DNA of 55,360 bases from an uncultured Lachnospiraceae bacterium (GTDB lineage Bacteria; Bacillota; Clostridia; Lachnospirales; Lachnospiraceae). The DNA is taken from NCBI GenBank assembly GCA_947175055.1, contig CAMWLJ010000010.1:1-55360 (forward strand). The letters run 5' to 3'. Both the position numbers and the translations under genes were made by a program. The notes below the pieces were generated by a model, which saw only the letters and a list, made by a program, of their open reading frames with translations, had not been told where the DNA came from and did no database searches. Positions 7,756 to 16,581 of the stretch are shown here, piece after piece; the stretch's first letter is position 1; each line of letters opens with the position of its first letter.

Positions 7756-8223
7756 ATGCAGCAGAGTGAATTGACAATCCTTGTTACCATAGTGATCAGC
7801 ATACTTCTCCTTCTCCTGTTTATTGCAGGCATTGTTTGTGTGATCCGCAGTATTCGACGTAACAGGCGGATGAGAGTGATGGATGAGATGGAGGGGCATG
7901 ATTTTGAGTATTTCTGTGCGGATCTCTTAGAGAAGCAGGGATTTGCGGAAGTGGAGGTGACCAGGGGCAGCGGTGATTTTGGCGTGGATATTCTGGCGGA
8001 AAAGGAAGGGGTGACCTATGCGGTGCAATGTAAGCGCTATAACGGACCGGTAGGCGTTGATGCCGTCCTGCGGACTTATGCCGGCAGAGATTATTATGAC
8101 CGGATGGTTGGTGTTGTCATGACCAACCAGTATTTTACGGCGCCGGCGGTGGCGGCAGCAGAGAAACTGCGTATCCTGCTCTGGGACAGGGACTATGTGG
8201 ACAGTATCTTGGAAGAAGAATAG
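7756..8223 (+). CDS. Membrane-anchored Mrr-like restriction endonuclease-fold protein
   Basis: The protein has 155 residues. Residues 7-31 are a single transmembrane helix (ILVTIVISILLLLLFIAG) followed by a basic patch RSIRRNRRMR, placing the rest in the cytoplasm. The remainder is an Mrr_cat domain: HDFEYFCADLLEKQGF, then the PD-(D/E)XK-type core GSGDFGVDILAEKEG and VQCKRYNGPVG, with catalytic Asp and Gln-X-Lys in place. Mrr enzymes cut modified DNA; small membrane-tethered versions are common in Firmicutes but poorly understood. It stands alone, without a methylase. The ribosome-binding site is weak and distant (AAGG near 7737), so the start is less certain. Confidence 0.85.
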   Translation: MQQSELTILVTIVISILLLLLFIAGIVCVIRSIRRNRRMRVMDEMEGHDFEYFCADLLEKQGFAEVEVTRGSGDFGVDILAEKEGVTYAVQCKRYNGPVGVDAVLRTYAGRDYYDRMVGVVMTNQYFTAPAVAAAEKLRILLWDRDYVDSILEEE

Positions 8224-8233
8224 TCAAGATTAA

Positions 8234-8263
8234 TTTGACTATCAAACTAATTTTTGTTAAAAT
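8234..8263 (+). promoter_or_regulatory. Promoter with overlapping FabT-type operator
   Basis: TTGACT (8235-8240), a 17-bp spacer and TAAAAT (8258-8263) make a good sigma-A promoter. The -35 lies inside the dyad TTTGA-CTA-TCAAA (8234-8246), very close to the FabT box known in streptococci (AnTTTGAnTnTCAAAnT). A second partly overlapping inverted repeat, TAGTCAA/TTGACTA, spans 8221-8241. This suggests that the downstream MarR-family protein represses itself. Confidence 0.75.
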
Positions 8264-8385
8264 AGCAGTGTTGTGACGCCGGGATTTGGCGGTATGATGC
8301 ATATTTAGGTTTTACGGGTTATATAACGGATTCCAGGAGATTGCGGGGAAGAGGGGCGATTTCCGTAGTATTGTCAGAGGTAGAA

Positions 8386-8844
8386 ATGAACATCAATCAT
8401 ATGTTAAATGAGGTGCTGGTAAAGCTGTTCCGCAATATCAATATCATAGAGGAGCGGGCGATCTGCAGCGGAGAATATAAGGATTTAACGGCCAACGACA
8501 TGCATGTGATCGAGGCGGTCGACATGGAAGGGGCCAGGAATATGACGAGTGTGGCCAAAACACTTGGCGTGACTACAGGGACACTGACCATAGCAGTCAA
8601 CAGTCTTGTGAAGAAAGGTTACGTGGAGCGGGTCAGAAGTGAAGAGGACAGGCGTGTGGTGCTGATCTCCCTGTCGGAGAAAGGCAGGAAGGCCTATCTC
8701 CACCACCAACGGTTCCATGAACAGATGATCGAGGCCATCGTGGAGGAAATGTCGGCGGAAGAGCAGGTCGTGTTGGAGAAGGCGTTGGTGAAGCTGGATC
8801 GGTTTTTCCGCAAATCAAATACACCTCTGCAAGCAGATTTTTAA
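8386..8844 (+). CDS. MarR-family transcriptional regulator, FabT-like
   Basis: The 152-residue protein has a winged helix-turn-helix: NDMHVIEAVDMEGARNMTSV, recognition-helix region TLGVTTGTLTIAVNSLVKKG and wing VERVRSEEDRRVVLISLSEKG. The order and spacing are those of MarR proteins, and the helix resembles FabT, the fatty-acid synthesis repressor of Firmicutes. The FabT-type dyad over its own promoter supports this. Unlike typical fabT genes it is not followed by fabH or acpP; the next gene is convergent. The ATG at 8386 was chosen for the GAGG at 8377-8380. Confidence 0.85.
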   Translation: MNINHMLNEVLVKLFRNINIIEERAICSGEYKDLTANDMHVIEAVDMEGARNMTSVAKTLGVTTGTLTIAVNSLVKKGYVERVRSEEDRRVVLISLSEKGRKAYLHHQRFHEQMIEAIVEEMSAEEQVVLEKALVKLDRFFRKSNTPLQADF

Positions 8845-8866
8845 GACAGGTTCTTAAGGTAGGTTT

Positions 8867-10690
8867 TTAAGTAGTATACAGCAGTTTGGTCAACGTCCCG
8901 AAATCCGCGGGACCATTCTCCAGCAGGAAGCAGTGGAAACGATAGAGGAAGGCAGAGTCGTTCTCGCCCCAGAGGGCAGCGGCCTGCTTTTTTAATTCCA
9001 TGATCTCCAGATAGCCCAGATAATATTTGGGGTAGTTGCAGGGCTCCTCGGCGATATAGGCATAGATGGCAGCCATGGTCTCCGTGTTTGCAACGCCGAA
9101 AGAAGACAGGATGTCGTACACGTTTTCCAGGGTCGCGCCGTCATAATGGATGAAAATGTCTAGCAGGGCGTACAGGCACAACTGGATCTGTCTGTCCAAA
9201 CGGCATAGTTGATAGTAATCCGCGGCGTCCGGGTGGAGATCCTGCGCCAGCCAAGTGGCGTAGTCGTAGGAGGACAGTTCTGCGTACATGGCCCATCCTT
9301 CCACGAAACCGCCGTAATAGAGGACGCTGCGCAGCGGCGTGATACCGGATTCTTCCCAGAATTGTTGACTGTACAGCGTCTGATAGAGATGCCCGGGGTA
9401 GCCTTCATGAGCCAATGTTGTGAACAGGGAGATATCTCCCTGGGTATCCAATGTATTGATGTAGACGGTGTTATTCCATACATTGTCCATGGGCGGTGTC
9501 ATATAGAAAGCCGGTGCAGTGTAGGGTTCCAGACTGTCGTCCACATATTTGACGGTGCATTGTACCGGTGCGTCGCCCGCAGCGTCCGGAATTGCTGGGT
9601 AATTCTGGCGGATGGCCGTTTCCAGACAGGTAAGCATCTCCTCCGGTGTCATCTGGGGCAGCAGCGCTTGATCGTTCAGAAACTGTTCTTTCAGGGCAGG
9701 ATCTTTGGCGAGCAGGGTGGCCATCCGTTCATAGTTGGATTTCAGGTCGCGGAAGAGGAGTTCTTTGATCTCGTCTATGGTGCGCACCGAACCGGTCTGC
9801 ATCCGCAGCAGCGCTTTATAATAGTCCTGGCCGCCCTCGTGCCTTGCCAGACCGCAGGTGTCTTTGCCGCTTCCTTTTAGCAGGGTCAGTTCGTCGGCCA
9901 GACGGTCGTAGGCGGGTGCGACGACGGTGGTGAGAAGCCTGTTGTTTTCGGCCTCATAGGATAGTGCCTCCTGTTCGGTGATCAGACCGGCTTCCAGGAG
10001 CACATCCAGTCTCTGGATAAAAGTAAGTTCCAAAAAATGAGAATTATTTTCCAACTGCTCGACATTCATCAGTTCCGCACACTGTTTTATGACCTTATCG
10101 GCGGTGGTATCCGACATAAAAAGCCCGGCCGCCGCTTTTTCCTGTTCAAACACGATAAGCCCGTCAAAGTAAGCGGGGATCTGCTCTAAGATGGACAGAT
10201 AAAGCTCTATGTCTTCAGCTGTATCGAGCCTGTACTCTGCGAGCAGGACCGGCAATTCCGAGGGCATACCGGAGGAAGGGGAGAGGGGCTCGGAGAAATA
10301 AGGGTAGGATGCGGTACGGGATGCGGCATCTATGTATGTGCTCAGAAGATTGTGGAGGGAACGGTTCGCTTCAGAGAGCTTATCCGGTTCAAATTCCGCC
10401 AGGCGGTCGGACAGAGTGGACAGCGCATAGACATTGTTCGCAGCTTCGCCCGCATGGTAAACGGGAAGCTTTAACTGAGATTCGTCGATATGCCAGGCTT
10501 CCGGGTCGTCAATGGAATAGTGAAAATGGATCGGATTGGCCTGTAGTTCTTCCAGGAAAAAGCGTTCCGTAAATTGTTCAAAGCGGGCATCCGCATGATG
10601 TAGATGATAACAGTAAAAAGTTGCAGCGCTAAAGCCTGCAAAAAGGAGCAGGGCAGCAGCCCATTGTTTGAAAGATAGATGGCGTTTCAA
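8867..10690 (-). CDS. DUF885-family zinc metallopeptidase, membrane-anchored or exported
   Basis: The 607-residue protein has a hydrophobic N-terminus (residues 8-27, FKQWAAALLLFAGFSAATFY), an uncleaved anchor or signal, so the body should be outside the membrane. The family signature LAHEGYPGHLYQTLY (a variant HExxH helix) and the following GFVEGWAMYAE (Glu ligand) are in the C-terminal third, as in DUF885 proteins, which are M3/M32-like helical carboxypeptidases. Actual substrates are unknown. It converges with the FabT-like gene, leaving 22 bp between the stops, and is divergent from the histidine kinase. Confidence 0.85.
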   Translation of the reverse strand: MKRHLSFKQWAAALLLFAGFSAATFYCYHLHHADARFEQFTERFFLEELQANPIHFHYSIDDPEAWHIDESQLKLPVYHAGEAANNVYALSTLSDRLAEFEPDKLSEANRSLHNLLSTYIDAASRTASYPYFSEPLSPSSGMPSELPVLLAEYRLDTAEDIELYLSILEQIPAYFDGLIVFEQEKAAAGLFMSDTTADKVIKQCAELMNVEQLENNSHFLELTFIQRLDVLLEAGLITEQEALSYEAENNRLLTTVVAPAYDRLADELTLLKGSGKDTCGLARHEGGQDYYKALLRMQTGSVRTIDEIKELLFRDLKSNYERMATLLAKDPALKEQFLNDQALLPQMTPEEMLTCLETAIRQNYPAIPDAAGDAPVQCTVKYVDDSLEPYTAPAFYMTPPMDNVWNNTVYINTLDTQGDISLFTTLAHEGYPGHLYQTLYSQQFWEESGITPLRSVLYYGGFVEGWAMYAELSSYDYATWLAQDLHPDAADYYQLCRLDRQIQLCLYALLDIFIHYDGATLENVYDILSSFGVANTETMAAIYAYIAEEPCNYPKYYLGYLEIMELKKQAAALWGENDSAFLYRFHCFLLENGPADFGTLTKLLYTT

Positions 10691-10832
10691 GGCAGCACCT
10701 GTCAGATGGGTTTGTTCCTAGTATATGAACTGAGGGATGCAAGTATTCTGCTGCGAGTTTGTACCAAAGCTGACATCAGGATGCAAGTATGATATGATGT
10801 TAAAAGTATATTGCTGTCAACAGGAGGTTAAC

Positions 10833-12293
10833 GTGCACTCTGATAAGGTGAAATATTCCATTAAGAATAAACTTATTATGTTGTCTGCGACGGTGGCGGT
10901 GCCGTTTCTGATCATGGTGGTCTATCTGATCTACGCGCTGCACAGTTACAGCAATGCTTACAGGGCCATCGTGAGCAATATGACGGTGGCGAATAACTAT
11001 AACCTGAATTTTAAGGAAGAGATGGATGAAAGCCTTTATAAGTTGGTGGTGGGGTCTGTCACTTTTGAGACGGTGGGCGACGAGGAGGGGCTGCAGAACC
11101 CTTACGGGATGATCGAAGATCTGCGCAGTGAGTTCGGCAAATTGATGAAGATCACGACGGACGGAGAGAGCAGGGCCTGGCTGCAGATCCTGATGCGCAA
11201 CATTGATACATTGGAAGACCGGATAGACGATATCAAGTCGAATCTGGAGTCTGAGAAGAGTTATGATATGAATATCGAGATGCTTGACAACAATATTTAT
11301 ATCATGACCGAGCTGGTTCAGGATAACATCCAGTCTTATATCTATTACCAGACGAGAAGTATCGAGCACCTGACACAGCAGCTCAATGACAGGGTACATA
11401 CCTTCACGATATTCTGCGGCATTCTGCTTGTGCTTCTCGTGGTGATGGTGGTGGTTTTGACGATGATGATCGTGGCAGGTATCATCAAGCCTATTCAAGA
11501 GCTTTCGCAGGTGACGAGGCAGATTTCCCAGGGAGATTTCTCGGCGCGGGCGAGGACGGATACCAATGATGAAGTGGCTGTGCTGGCGGACAGTGTCAAC
11601 AGCATGACGGAGAGCTTGGAGGAGCTTGTAGGTAAGATCAAGGAGGATGAGCGCAAGATGCGGCATGCGGATCTGCGGCTTTTACAGGAACAGATCAACC
11701 CGCACTTTTTGTATAATACGCTGGATACCATTGTCTGGCTGATCGAGGGACACGCTTCCGACAAGGCGGTGAATATGGTAGTATCTCTGTCAGAGTTTTT
11801 CCGCCTGGTCTTAAGCAAAGGCAAGGAGTATATCACGATCCAGGAGGAAGAGATGCATATCAGGAGTTATCTGGAGATCCAGCAGGTGCGCTACCGGGAC
11901 ATTCTGGAATATCGAATCGACATTGCGCCTGAGCTGTACCGGTATAAAATTCTGAAATTGACTCTGCAGCCTCTGGTTGAGAACTCTCTTTATCATGGGA
12001 TCAAATACAAGCGGGCCAAGGGCGTTATCGTGGTCACCGGAAAGCTGCTGGGAGATACGGTGCTTTTTCAGGTGCAGGACAACGGTGTCGGCATGGAAAA
12101 AGAAGAACTGGACAATCTGCGCAGTGAGATCATGAAGCCCTGTCAGGACACGGGCAAAGGCTTTGGGCTGGCTAATGTGAATGAACGCATTCGTATGAAT
12201 TTCGGTGTAGAGTATGGTATGGAGATCGACTCTGCGCCCGGACAGGGTACTTGCGTGGAGGTCGTGATCCCTGCGATCCCCTATGAGGGATAA
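10833..12293 (+). CDS. Sensor histidine kinase, YesM/LytS type
   Basis: This is a membrane kinase of 486 residues. TM1 (about 15-37, MLSATVAVPFLIMVVYLIYAL) and TM2 (about 195-225) bracket a helical extracytoplasmic region. A HAMP domain follows (IIKPIQELSQVTRQISQGD). The His_kinase motif is LLQEQINPHFLYNTLDTI with the phospho-accepting His, then an HATPase domain with N-box LQPLVENSLYHG, G1 QDNGVGM and G2 GKGFGLANVNERI. The GTG at 10833 was chosen because AGGAGG lies 5 nt upstream. It forms an apparent operon with the sugar-binding protein and response regulator downstream, a three-component sensor for an extracellular pentose. Confidence 0.93.
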   Translation: MHSDKVKYSIKNKLIMLSATVAVPFLIMVVYLIYALHSYSNAYRAIVSNMTVANNYNLNFKEEMDESLYKLVVGSVTFETVGDEEGLQNPYGMIEDLRSEFGKLMKITTDGESRAWLQILMRNIDTLEDRIDDIKSNLESEKSYDMNIEMLDNNIYIMTELVQDNIQSYIYYQTRSIEHLTQQLNDRVHTFTIFCGILLVLLVVMVVVLTMMIVAGIIKPIQELSQVTRQISQGDFSARARTDTNDEVAVLADSVNSMTESLEELVGKIKEDERKMRHADLRLLQEQINPHFLYNTLDTIVWLIEGHASDKAVNMVVSLSEFFRLVLSKGKEYITIQEEEMHIRSYLEIQQVRYRDILEYRIDIAPELYRYKILKLTLQPLVENSLYHGIKYKRAKGVIVVTGKLLGDTVLFQVQDNGVGMEKEELDNLRSEIMKPCQDTGKGFGLANVNERIRMNFGVEYGMEIDSAPGQGTCVEVVIPAIPYEG

Positions 12294-12360
12294 CGTCTCT
12301 TAGACATAAACTGTATTACAAAAGGAAAACAGGATATCAACAGGAGAAAGAACAGATCAC

Positions 12361-13398
12361 ATGAGAACAAATTGGAAACATAATGAGCTGATCGTCATAT
12401 TCATACTGACAGTCACAATCTTTCTTGCGGTGTTTGTCTGGGGACTGGGACTGTTTACGGATATCGAGGAGGAGCCCTACGTCAGCGAAGAGACAGACCG
12501 CATTGTGGTGGGCGTTTCCCAGTTGGGCAGTGAGTCGGGGTGGAGAACAGCCAATACGGAATCGGTGCAGTCGGTCTTCACCACGGAGAACGGTTATTTC
12601 CTGCTTTTCAGCAATGCGCGTCAGAAGCAGGAGAATCAGATCAAAGCGATCCGCAGCTTTATCTCCCAGCGGGTGGATTATATCGTGTTTGCTCCGGTGG
12701 TGGAGAATGGCTGGAGGACAGTGCTGCAGGAAGCGAAAGAGGCGGGAATTCCGGTCATCATGATGGACAGAAAAGTGGAAGCAGCAGACCAGGATCTGTG
12801 CGTCAGCTGGGTCGGCACGGATTCCAGGCAGGAGGGGGTCAAGGCCGGCCGGTGGCTGGAAGGGCATCTGCGCAGGGAAGGCGTGACCGAAGAGGAGGAC
12901 GTGAATATCGTAGTGCTGACAGGAACGGAGGGCGCTTCCTCCGCGATCGGGAGAAGTATGGGTTTTGCGGAGGTTGCGCGCAAACACGCCAACTGGAAGA
13001 TCCTGGAGGAAAAATGTGCCGACTTCACTTCCGCCAAAGGTAAAGAGGTGATGGCAGGTTTTCTGCGCAAATATCCGGACATCGACGTGGTAGTCTCCCA
13101 GAACGATGATATGACCTTTGGCGCTATCGAGGCCATCAGGGAGGCCGGCCGGACCGTTGGGGTATACGGAGAGATCAGCATCATATCCTTCGATGCCGTG
13201 CACGATGCGCTGGAGATGGTGGCCGACGGCACGATCAACGTGGATATTGAATGCAACCCAAACCAGGGAGAATATCTTTCGCAGGTGATATCCATGCTGG
13301 AGAAGGGGCAGGAAGTGGAGAAGGATTATTATGTGGAAGAAGATATCTTTACGATCGATAATGTGACGGAGGAAGTGCTGCAGGAGAGGAACTATTAA
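12361..13398 (+). CDS. Membrane-anchored periplasmic-type sugar-binding protein (sensor subunit)
   Basis: This 345-residue family-1 (RbsB/YtfQ-like) binding protein has an N-terminal hydrophobic helix at residues 9-31 but no lipobox Cys, so it is probably an uncleaved anchor. Binding-fold motifs include IVVGVSQLGSESGWRTAN, VDYIVFAPVVENGW, GIPVIMMDRKV, SQNDDMTFGAIEAI and ISIISFDAVHDAL. It is a paralogue of the transporter's binding lipoprotein at 16681. Lying between the kinase and response regulator genes, it is best read as the ligand-sensing component, as in the XylFII-LytS-YesN system of Clostridium beijerinckii, rather than as a transport subunit. Confidence 0.88.
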   Translation: MRTNWKHNELIVIFILTVTIFLAVFVWGLGLFTDIEEEPYVSEETDRIVVGVSQLGSESGWRTANTESVQSVFTTENGYFLLFSNARQKQENQIKAIRSFISQRVDYIVFAPVVENGWRTVLQEAKEAGIPVIMMDRKVEAADQDLCVSWVGTDSRQEGVKAGRWLEGHLRREGVTEEEDVNIVVLTGTEGASSAIGRSMGFAEVARKHANWKILEEKCADFTSAKGKEVMAGFLRKYPDIDVVVSQNDDMTFGAIEAIREAGRTVGVYGEISIISFDAVHDALEMVADGTINVDIECNPNQGEYLSQVISMLEKGQEVEKDYYVEEDIFTIDNVTEEVLQERNY

Positions 13399-13408
13399 CT
13401 TGATCTGA

Positions 13409-13431
13409 GAGCAGAATTTCGGATTCTGCTC
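13409..13431 (+). other. Intercistronic hairpin
   Basis: GAGCAGAAT and ATTCTGCTC form a perfect 9-bp stem around TTCGG between the sensor binding-protein gene and the response regulator gene. There is no T run, so it is more likely an RNA processing or stability element than a terminator. Confidence 0.6.
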
Positions 13432-13469
13432 GTGGCCTCAGCGCAAAGCGCTTCGGAATGGAGGAAAAC

Positions 13470-15089
13470 ATGCTGAAAATATTTCTCGTGGAAGATGAAA
13501 GTATCGTCAGGGAAGGGCTGCGGGACAACATTCCCTGGCAGCAGTACGGGTATAAATTCGTGGGAGAGGCCAGTGACGGTGAAATGGCGTTGCCGCTGAT
13601 CCAGAAGACACGGCCGGATGTGCTGCTGACTGATATAAGAATGCCTTTTATGGACGGACTGTCTCTGAGCCGCATCGTACATCAGGAGTTCCCGGAGACG
13701 AAGATCATCATCATCAGCGGCTACGATGATTTCGAGTATGCCAGACAGGCCATTTCGCTGGGGGTGGAGCAGTATCTGCTGAAGCCCATCACGCGGGCCA
13801 CGCTGCAGAAGGTGCTGAGCGAGCTGCGGACTAAGATCGAGACGGAGCAGGAGCAAAAACGGTATCAGGACAAATTCCAGGAAGAGACGAGAGAGTATGA
13901 ACAATTCTCCCGGACGAATTTTTTCATGAAGGTGTTCGAGGGGCGGATCCCTGTACAGGATATCTATGAGGAAGCGGCCAAACTGTCGCTGAAGATCAAT
14001 GCGTCCTGCTATAATCTGATGATGTTCAGCCTGCTTGAGAAAAAGGACGAGCCGGACAATGGTTTCGAGTCGGAGAACTTTGCCAGAAAGAGGGACGAAC
14101 TGCTGCGGTATTTTGTGCGTTATCCGGAGCACATTGTTTTCCGCTGGAACATCAATACTTATGTGGTGCTGATCAAGGGAAATCCGGAGCAGATACAGGA
14201 ATTGACGGACAGATGCCTTGAAGGAATAGAGCGTATCTGCGGTTCCACGGAAGGCGCGCTGGATTGGTACGCCGCAGCCGGGGAGCCGGTGGAACGGCTC
14301 AGCATGCTGGCCAAGTGTTATACGTCTGCCAACCACCAGTTTGCATACAGGTTCTTGATGCCTGCAGTACATATTTTCAAGAAAGAAGTGACGGACAACT
14401 ATATGCCGCCTGCATCCGGTGGCAAGATCGGGGATATCGATTCCGCCAAGGTCGATCCGGGGTTGATCCGGGATTTCCTGACCAGAGGCAGCCTCGATGA
14501 GATCCAGGATTTTACGCTAAGCTGGCTGCGCAGCATTCAGGATGCACTGCAGTCCAGACTTTTCCAGAATTATCTTGTATTCCATGTGCATTTTGTTGTG
14601 ATGGCGTACGTGGAATCCATCGGCTATGACAAGAAGGAATTTCTGGAGTTGTTGGGGGAGGAGCAGATACAGGAGGCCAATTTCAGCGTGGAGGAACTGA
14701 CTGCCTATATTAAGAACATACTGGAAAAGGCGATGGAGCTGCGTGACCAGGAATCTGTCAACCGCAGTAAGACCGTGCTGAAACGGGCACTGGATTATAT
14801 AGAAGAAAATTATAGGCAGGAGAGTCTTTCCCTCAATGCGGTGGCAGGGGAAGTAGGCGTCAGCGCCAATTATTTCAGTGCTGTCTTCAGTCAGGAGATG
14901 GAAGTGACGTTTATCGAGTATGTGACGCAGAAACGCATGGAGAAGGCAAAGAAACTGTTGCGTCAGACCGAGAAACCTTCCAGGGACATTGCGTTGGAGG
15001 TGGGCTATAAAGATCCCCATTATTTCAGCTTCGTGTTCAAAAAGACACAAGGATGTACGCCCCGGGAGTACCGTATTCGGAGTACTTAG
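13470..15089 (+). CDS. Response regulator with AraC-type DNA-binding domain (YesN-like)
   Basis: The protein has 539 residues. The receiver domain (1-120) has FLVEDESIVREG, the phospho-acceptor Asp in LLTDIRMPFMDG, IIISGYDDFEYA and the Lys in YLLKPIT. A long middle region of about 300 residues follows. The C-terminus (about 435-539) is a double helix-turn-helix AraC domain: ESLSLNAVAGEVGVSANYFS and SRDIALEVGYKDPHYFSFVF, ending FKKTQGCTPREYR. It is the output partner of the adjacent kinase and probably activates the transporter genes at 16681 onward. The ATG at 13470 follows GGAGG with 5-nt spacing. The 15 bases CGCTTCGGAATGGAG just upstream also occur before the gene at 4113. Confidence 0.93.
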   Translation: MLKIFLVEDESIVREGLRDNIPWQQYGYKFVGEASDGEMALPLIQKTRPDVLLTDIRMPFMDGLSLSRIVHQEFPETKIIIISGYDDFEYARQAISLGVEQYLLKPITRATLQKVLSELRTKIETEQEQKRYQDKFQEETREYEQFSRTNFFMKVFEGRIPVQDIYEEAAKLSLKINASCYNLMMFSLLEKKDEPDNGFESENFARKRDELLRYFVRYPEHIVFRWNINTYVVLIKGNPEQIQELTDRCLEGIERICGSTEGALDWYAAAGEPVERLSMLAKCYTSANHQFAYRFLMPAVHIFKKEVTDNYMPPASGGKIGDIDSAKVDPGLIRDFLTRGSLDEIQDFTLSWLRSIQDALQSRLFQNYLVFHVHFVVMAYVESIGYDKKEFLELLGEEQIQEANFSVEELTAYIKNILEKAMELRDQESVNRSKTVLKRALDYIEENYRQESLSLNAVAGEVGVSANYFSAVFSQEMEVTFIEYVTQKRMEKAKKLLRQTEKPSRDIALEVGYKDPHYFSFVFKKTQGCTPREYRIRST

Positions 15090-15117
15090 AAGAGATTGGC
15101 GGCGCGTGCCGGATAAG

Positions 15118-16203
15118 TTAAGAATGCAGTGCGGCATCGCTTTCCCGTACGATCAGTTCCCAGGGGATCTCCTGCGATGCCGCCGGCAGCCGCTGCAGAG
15201 ACCGCAGCATACAATCCGCGGTGCGCCGTGCCGTCTCGTGGGGCTTGTGGGCCAGCGTAGTGATACGGACATGACTCAGCTCGCTTAAATAGCTGTCGGT
15301 GAAGCAGACTACTGTGATATCCTGCGGCACTTCGAGGCCGGCGTAAGAAAGCTCCTTGATCATCCAATAAGCGATCTCGTCGTTCTGACAGATGAGAGCA
15401 GAACAATCAGAGAGCTGTCTGTGGATAAACTCCGAGAGGAAACGGGTATCCTGTTTGTCTTCTAACCGGTCCAGCTCTGCTGACGTGTACCAGCCGATGC
15501 GGTAGTCGGGAACCATATACCCGGTGTCCCGCATAAAGCTCTGAAAACCGTGATATCGTTCCACACCCTGCATGTCATCTATCTTAAAAAGACCGGCGAC
15601 TCTGGTATGTCCTTGGGCAGAAAGATGCTGTCCCAGCAGATAGCCCCCGTAGTAATCGTCATTCTTGATACATATTGCCCAGGGAAGCGCCGTATAACTG
15701 TTATGCAGGAAGACAAGCGGTCTCTCCAGTTTGCGGAACTTTTCGTAACAATTCAGATTCGGATTGGGCAGGGCGCTCTTGCAGGGTTCCGCAATGATCC
15801 CCCGCGGTATATCCTGCAGTAGTTCTTCCAGAATCTCTCGTTCTCTCGACACCTGATCTTTCGTAGAATAGACCGACAGAGTATAGCTCTTATTCGCAAG
15901 GATGGTACGGATATCATCGACCAGTTCAGGATAGATATGCTCCTGCTCGTTGCGTATAAGCAGCGCTATCGTATTGCCAAGACCGTCCTCGGACAATCCT
16001 GTGGCATAAGAACCGCTGCCCTGCCGGGTAGTGATCAGGCCCTGTGCACTGAGCAGAGACAGCGCCTGGCGTACAGTCTGCCGGCTGACCTGATACTGTC
16101 TGCAAAGTTCAGCCTCCGTGGGCAGTTTGTGGATTCCGTTGTGAAGATTGGCGGAGATCAGATCCGTCAGCCGTGCCGCCAGCTGCTTGTATTTTGCTGC
16201 CAT
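15118..16203 (-). CDS. GntR-family repressor with LacI-type sugar-binding domain (AraR-like)
   Basis: The 361-residue protein has an N-terminal winged helix of the GntR type (LPTEAELCRQYQVSRQTVRQ, GLITTRQGSGSYA). A periplasmic-binding-protein fold follows (NTIALLIRNEQEHIYPELV, GYLLGQHLSAQGHTRVAGLF, SALICQNDEIAYWMIKEL, LEVPQDITVVCFTDSYL). This hybrid architecture is that of AraR, the arabinose repressor of Firmicutes, which is released by L-arabinose. The start at 16203 has AAAGGA 9 nt upstream on the minus strand. It is divergent from the sugar transporter. A shortened MITE-like repeat lies directly in its 5' leader. Confidence 0.88.
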   Translation of the reverse strand: MAAKYKQLAARLTDLISANLHNGIHKLPTEAELCRQYQVSRQTVRQALSLLSAQGLITTRQGSGSYATGLSEDGLGNTIALLIRNEQEHIYPELVDDIRTILANKSYTLSVYSTKDQVSREREILEELLQDIPRGIIAEPCKSALPNPNLNCYEKFRKLERPLVFLHNSYTALPWAICIKNDDYYGGYLLGQHLSAQGHTRVAGLFKIDDMQGVERYHGFQSFMRDTGYMVPDYRIGWYTSAELDRLEDKQDTRFLSEFIHRQLSDCSALICQNDEIAYWMIKELSYAGLEVPQDITVVCFTDSYLSELSHVRITTLAHKPHETARRTADCMLRSLQRLPAASQEIPWELIVRESDAALHS

Positions 16204-16231
16204 ATGTCTTATTCCTTTCATATTTAGCTCT

Positions 16232-16307
16232 ATGCCCGGTTGCAATGCACTCCTGCGTCTGCTTCCGCATTTTATTCATTTGGAAGTGGATTGCAATCGT
16301 ACAGGCG
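16232..16307 (-). repeat. Short copy of the family A MITE-like repeat
   Basis: On the minus strand this reads CCGCCTGTACGATTGCAATC, then CACTTCCAAATGAATAAAAT, then GCAGACGCAGGAGTGC and a closing GCAACCGGG. It matches the outer end plus the core of the 198-bp element at 3789-3986. It lies about 30 bp upstream of the AraR-like start codon and would be part of its leader or promoter. Confidence 0.65.
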
Positions 16308-16581
16308 GTAAATTTTCTTACTTCATGTTCATAATTTGTTCAAAATCTATTCACACGCAGGTAAAGAAATCATAAAATTTGCAACATAATTTTTCAATAT
16401 CGGCAGAATAGACAAACAAAAACAGGAATATTTTCCGTGTTCAGTACATAGAAATCATAAAAAAACTACCTTAATCGTAAAAATTATAACATAGAAATCA
16501 GAATTTGTCCGCATTTTTTTGTGCGGCCGCAAATTTGTATTGTTTATTTCAACGAAATCAAGCAAACGCAACGTTATTACA

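Noticed and set aside
7288..7777. Overlapping open frames on both strands between the lipoprotein and nuclease genes.
   Set aside because: They run through the GC-rich interspersed palindrome, lack ribosome-binding sites and resemble no family.
12337..13203. Long minus-strand frame opposite the sensor binding protein.
   Set aside because: Shadow of a real gene: no start signals, His/Arg-rich composition typical of an antisense frame, and the plus-strand protein has clear family motifs.
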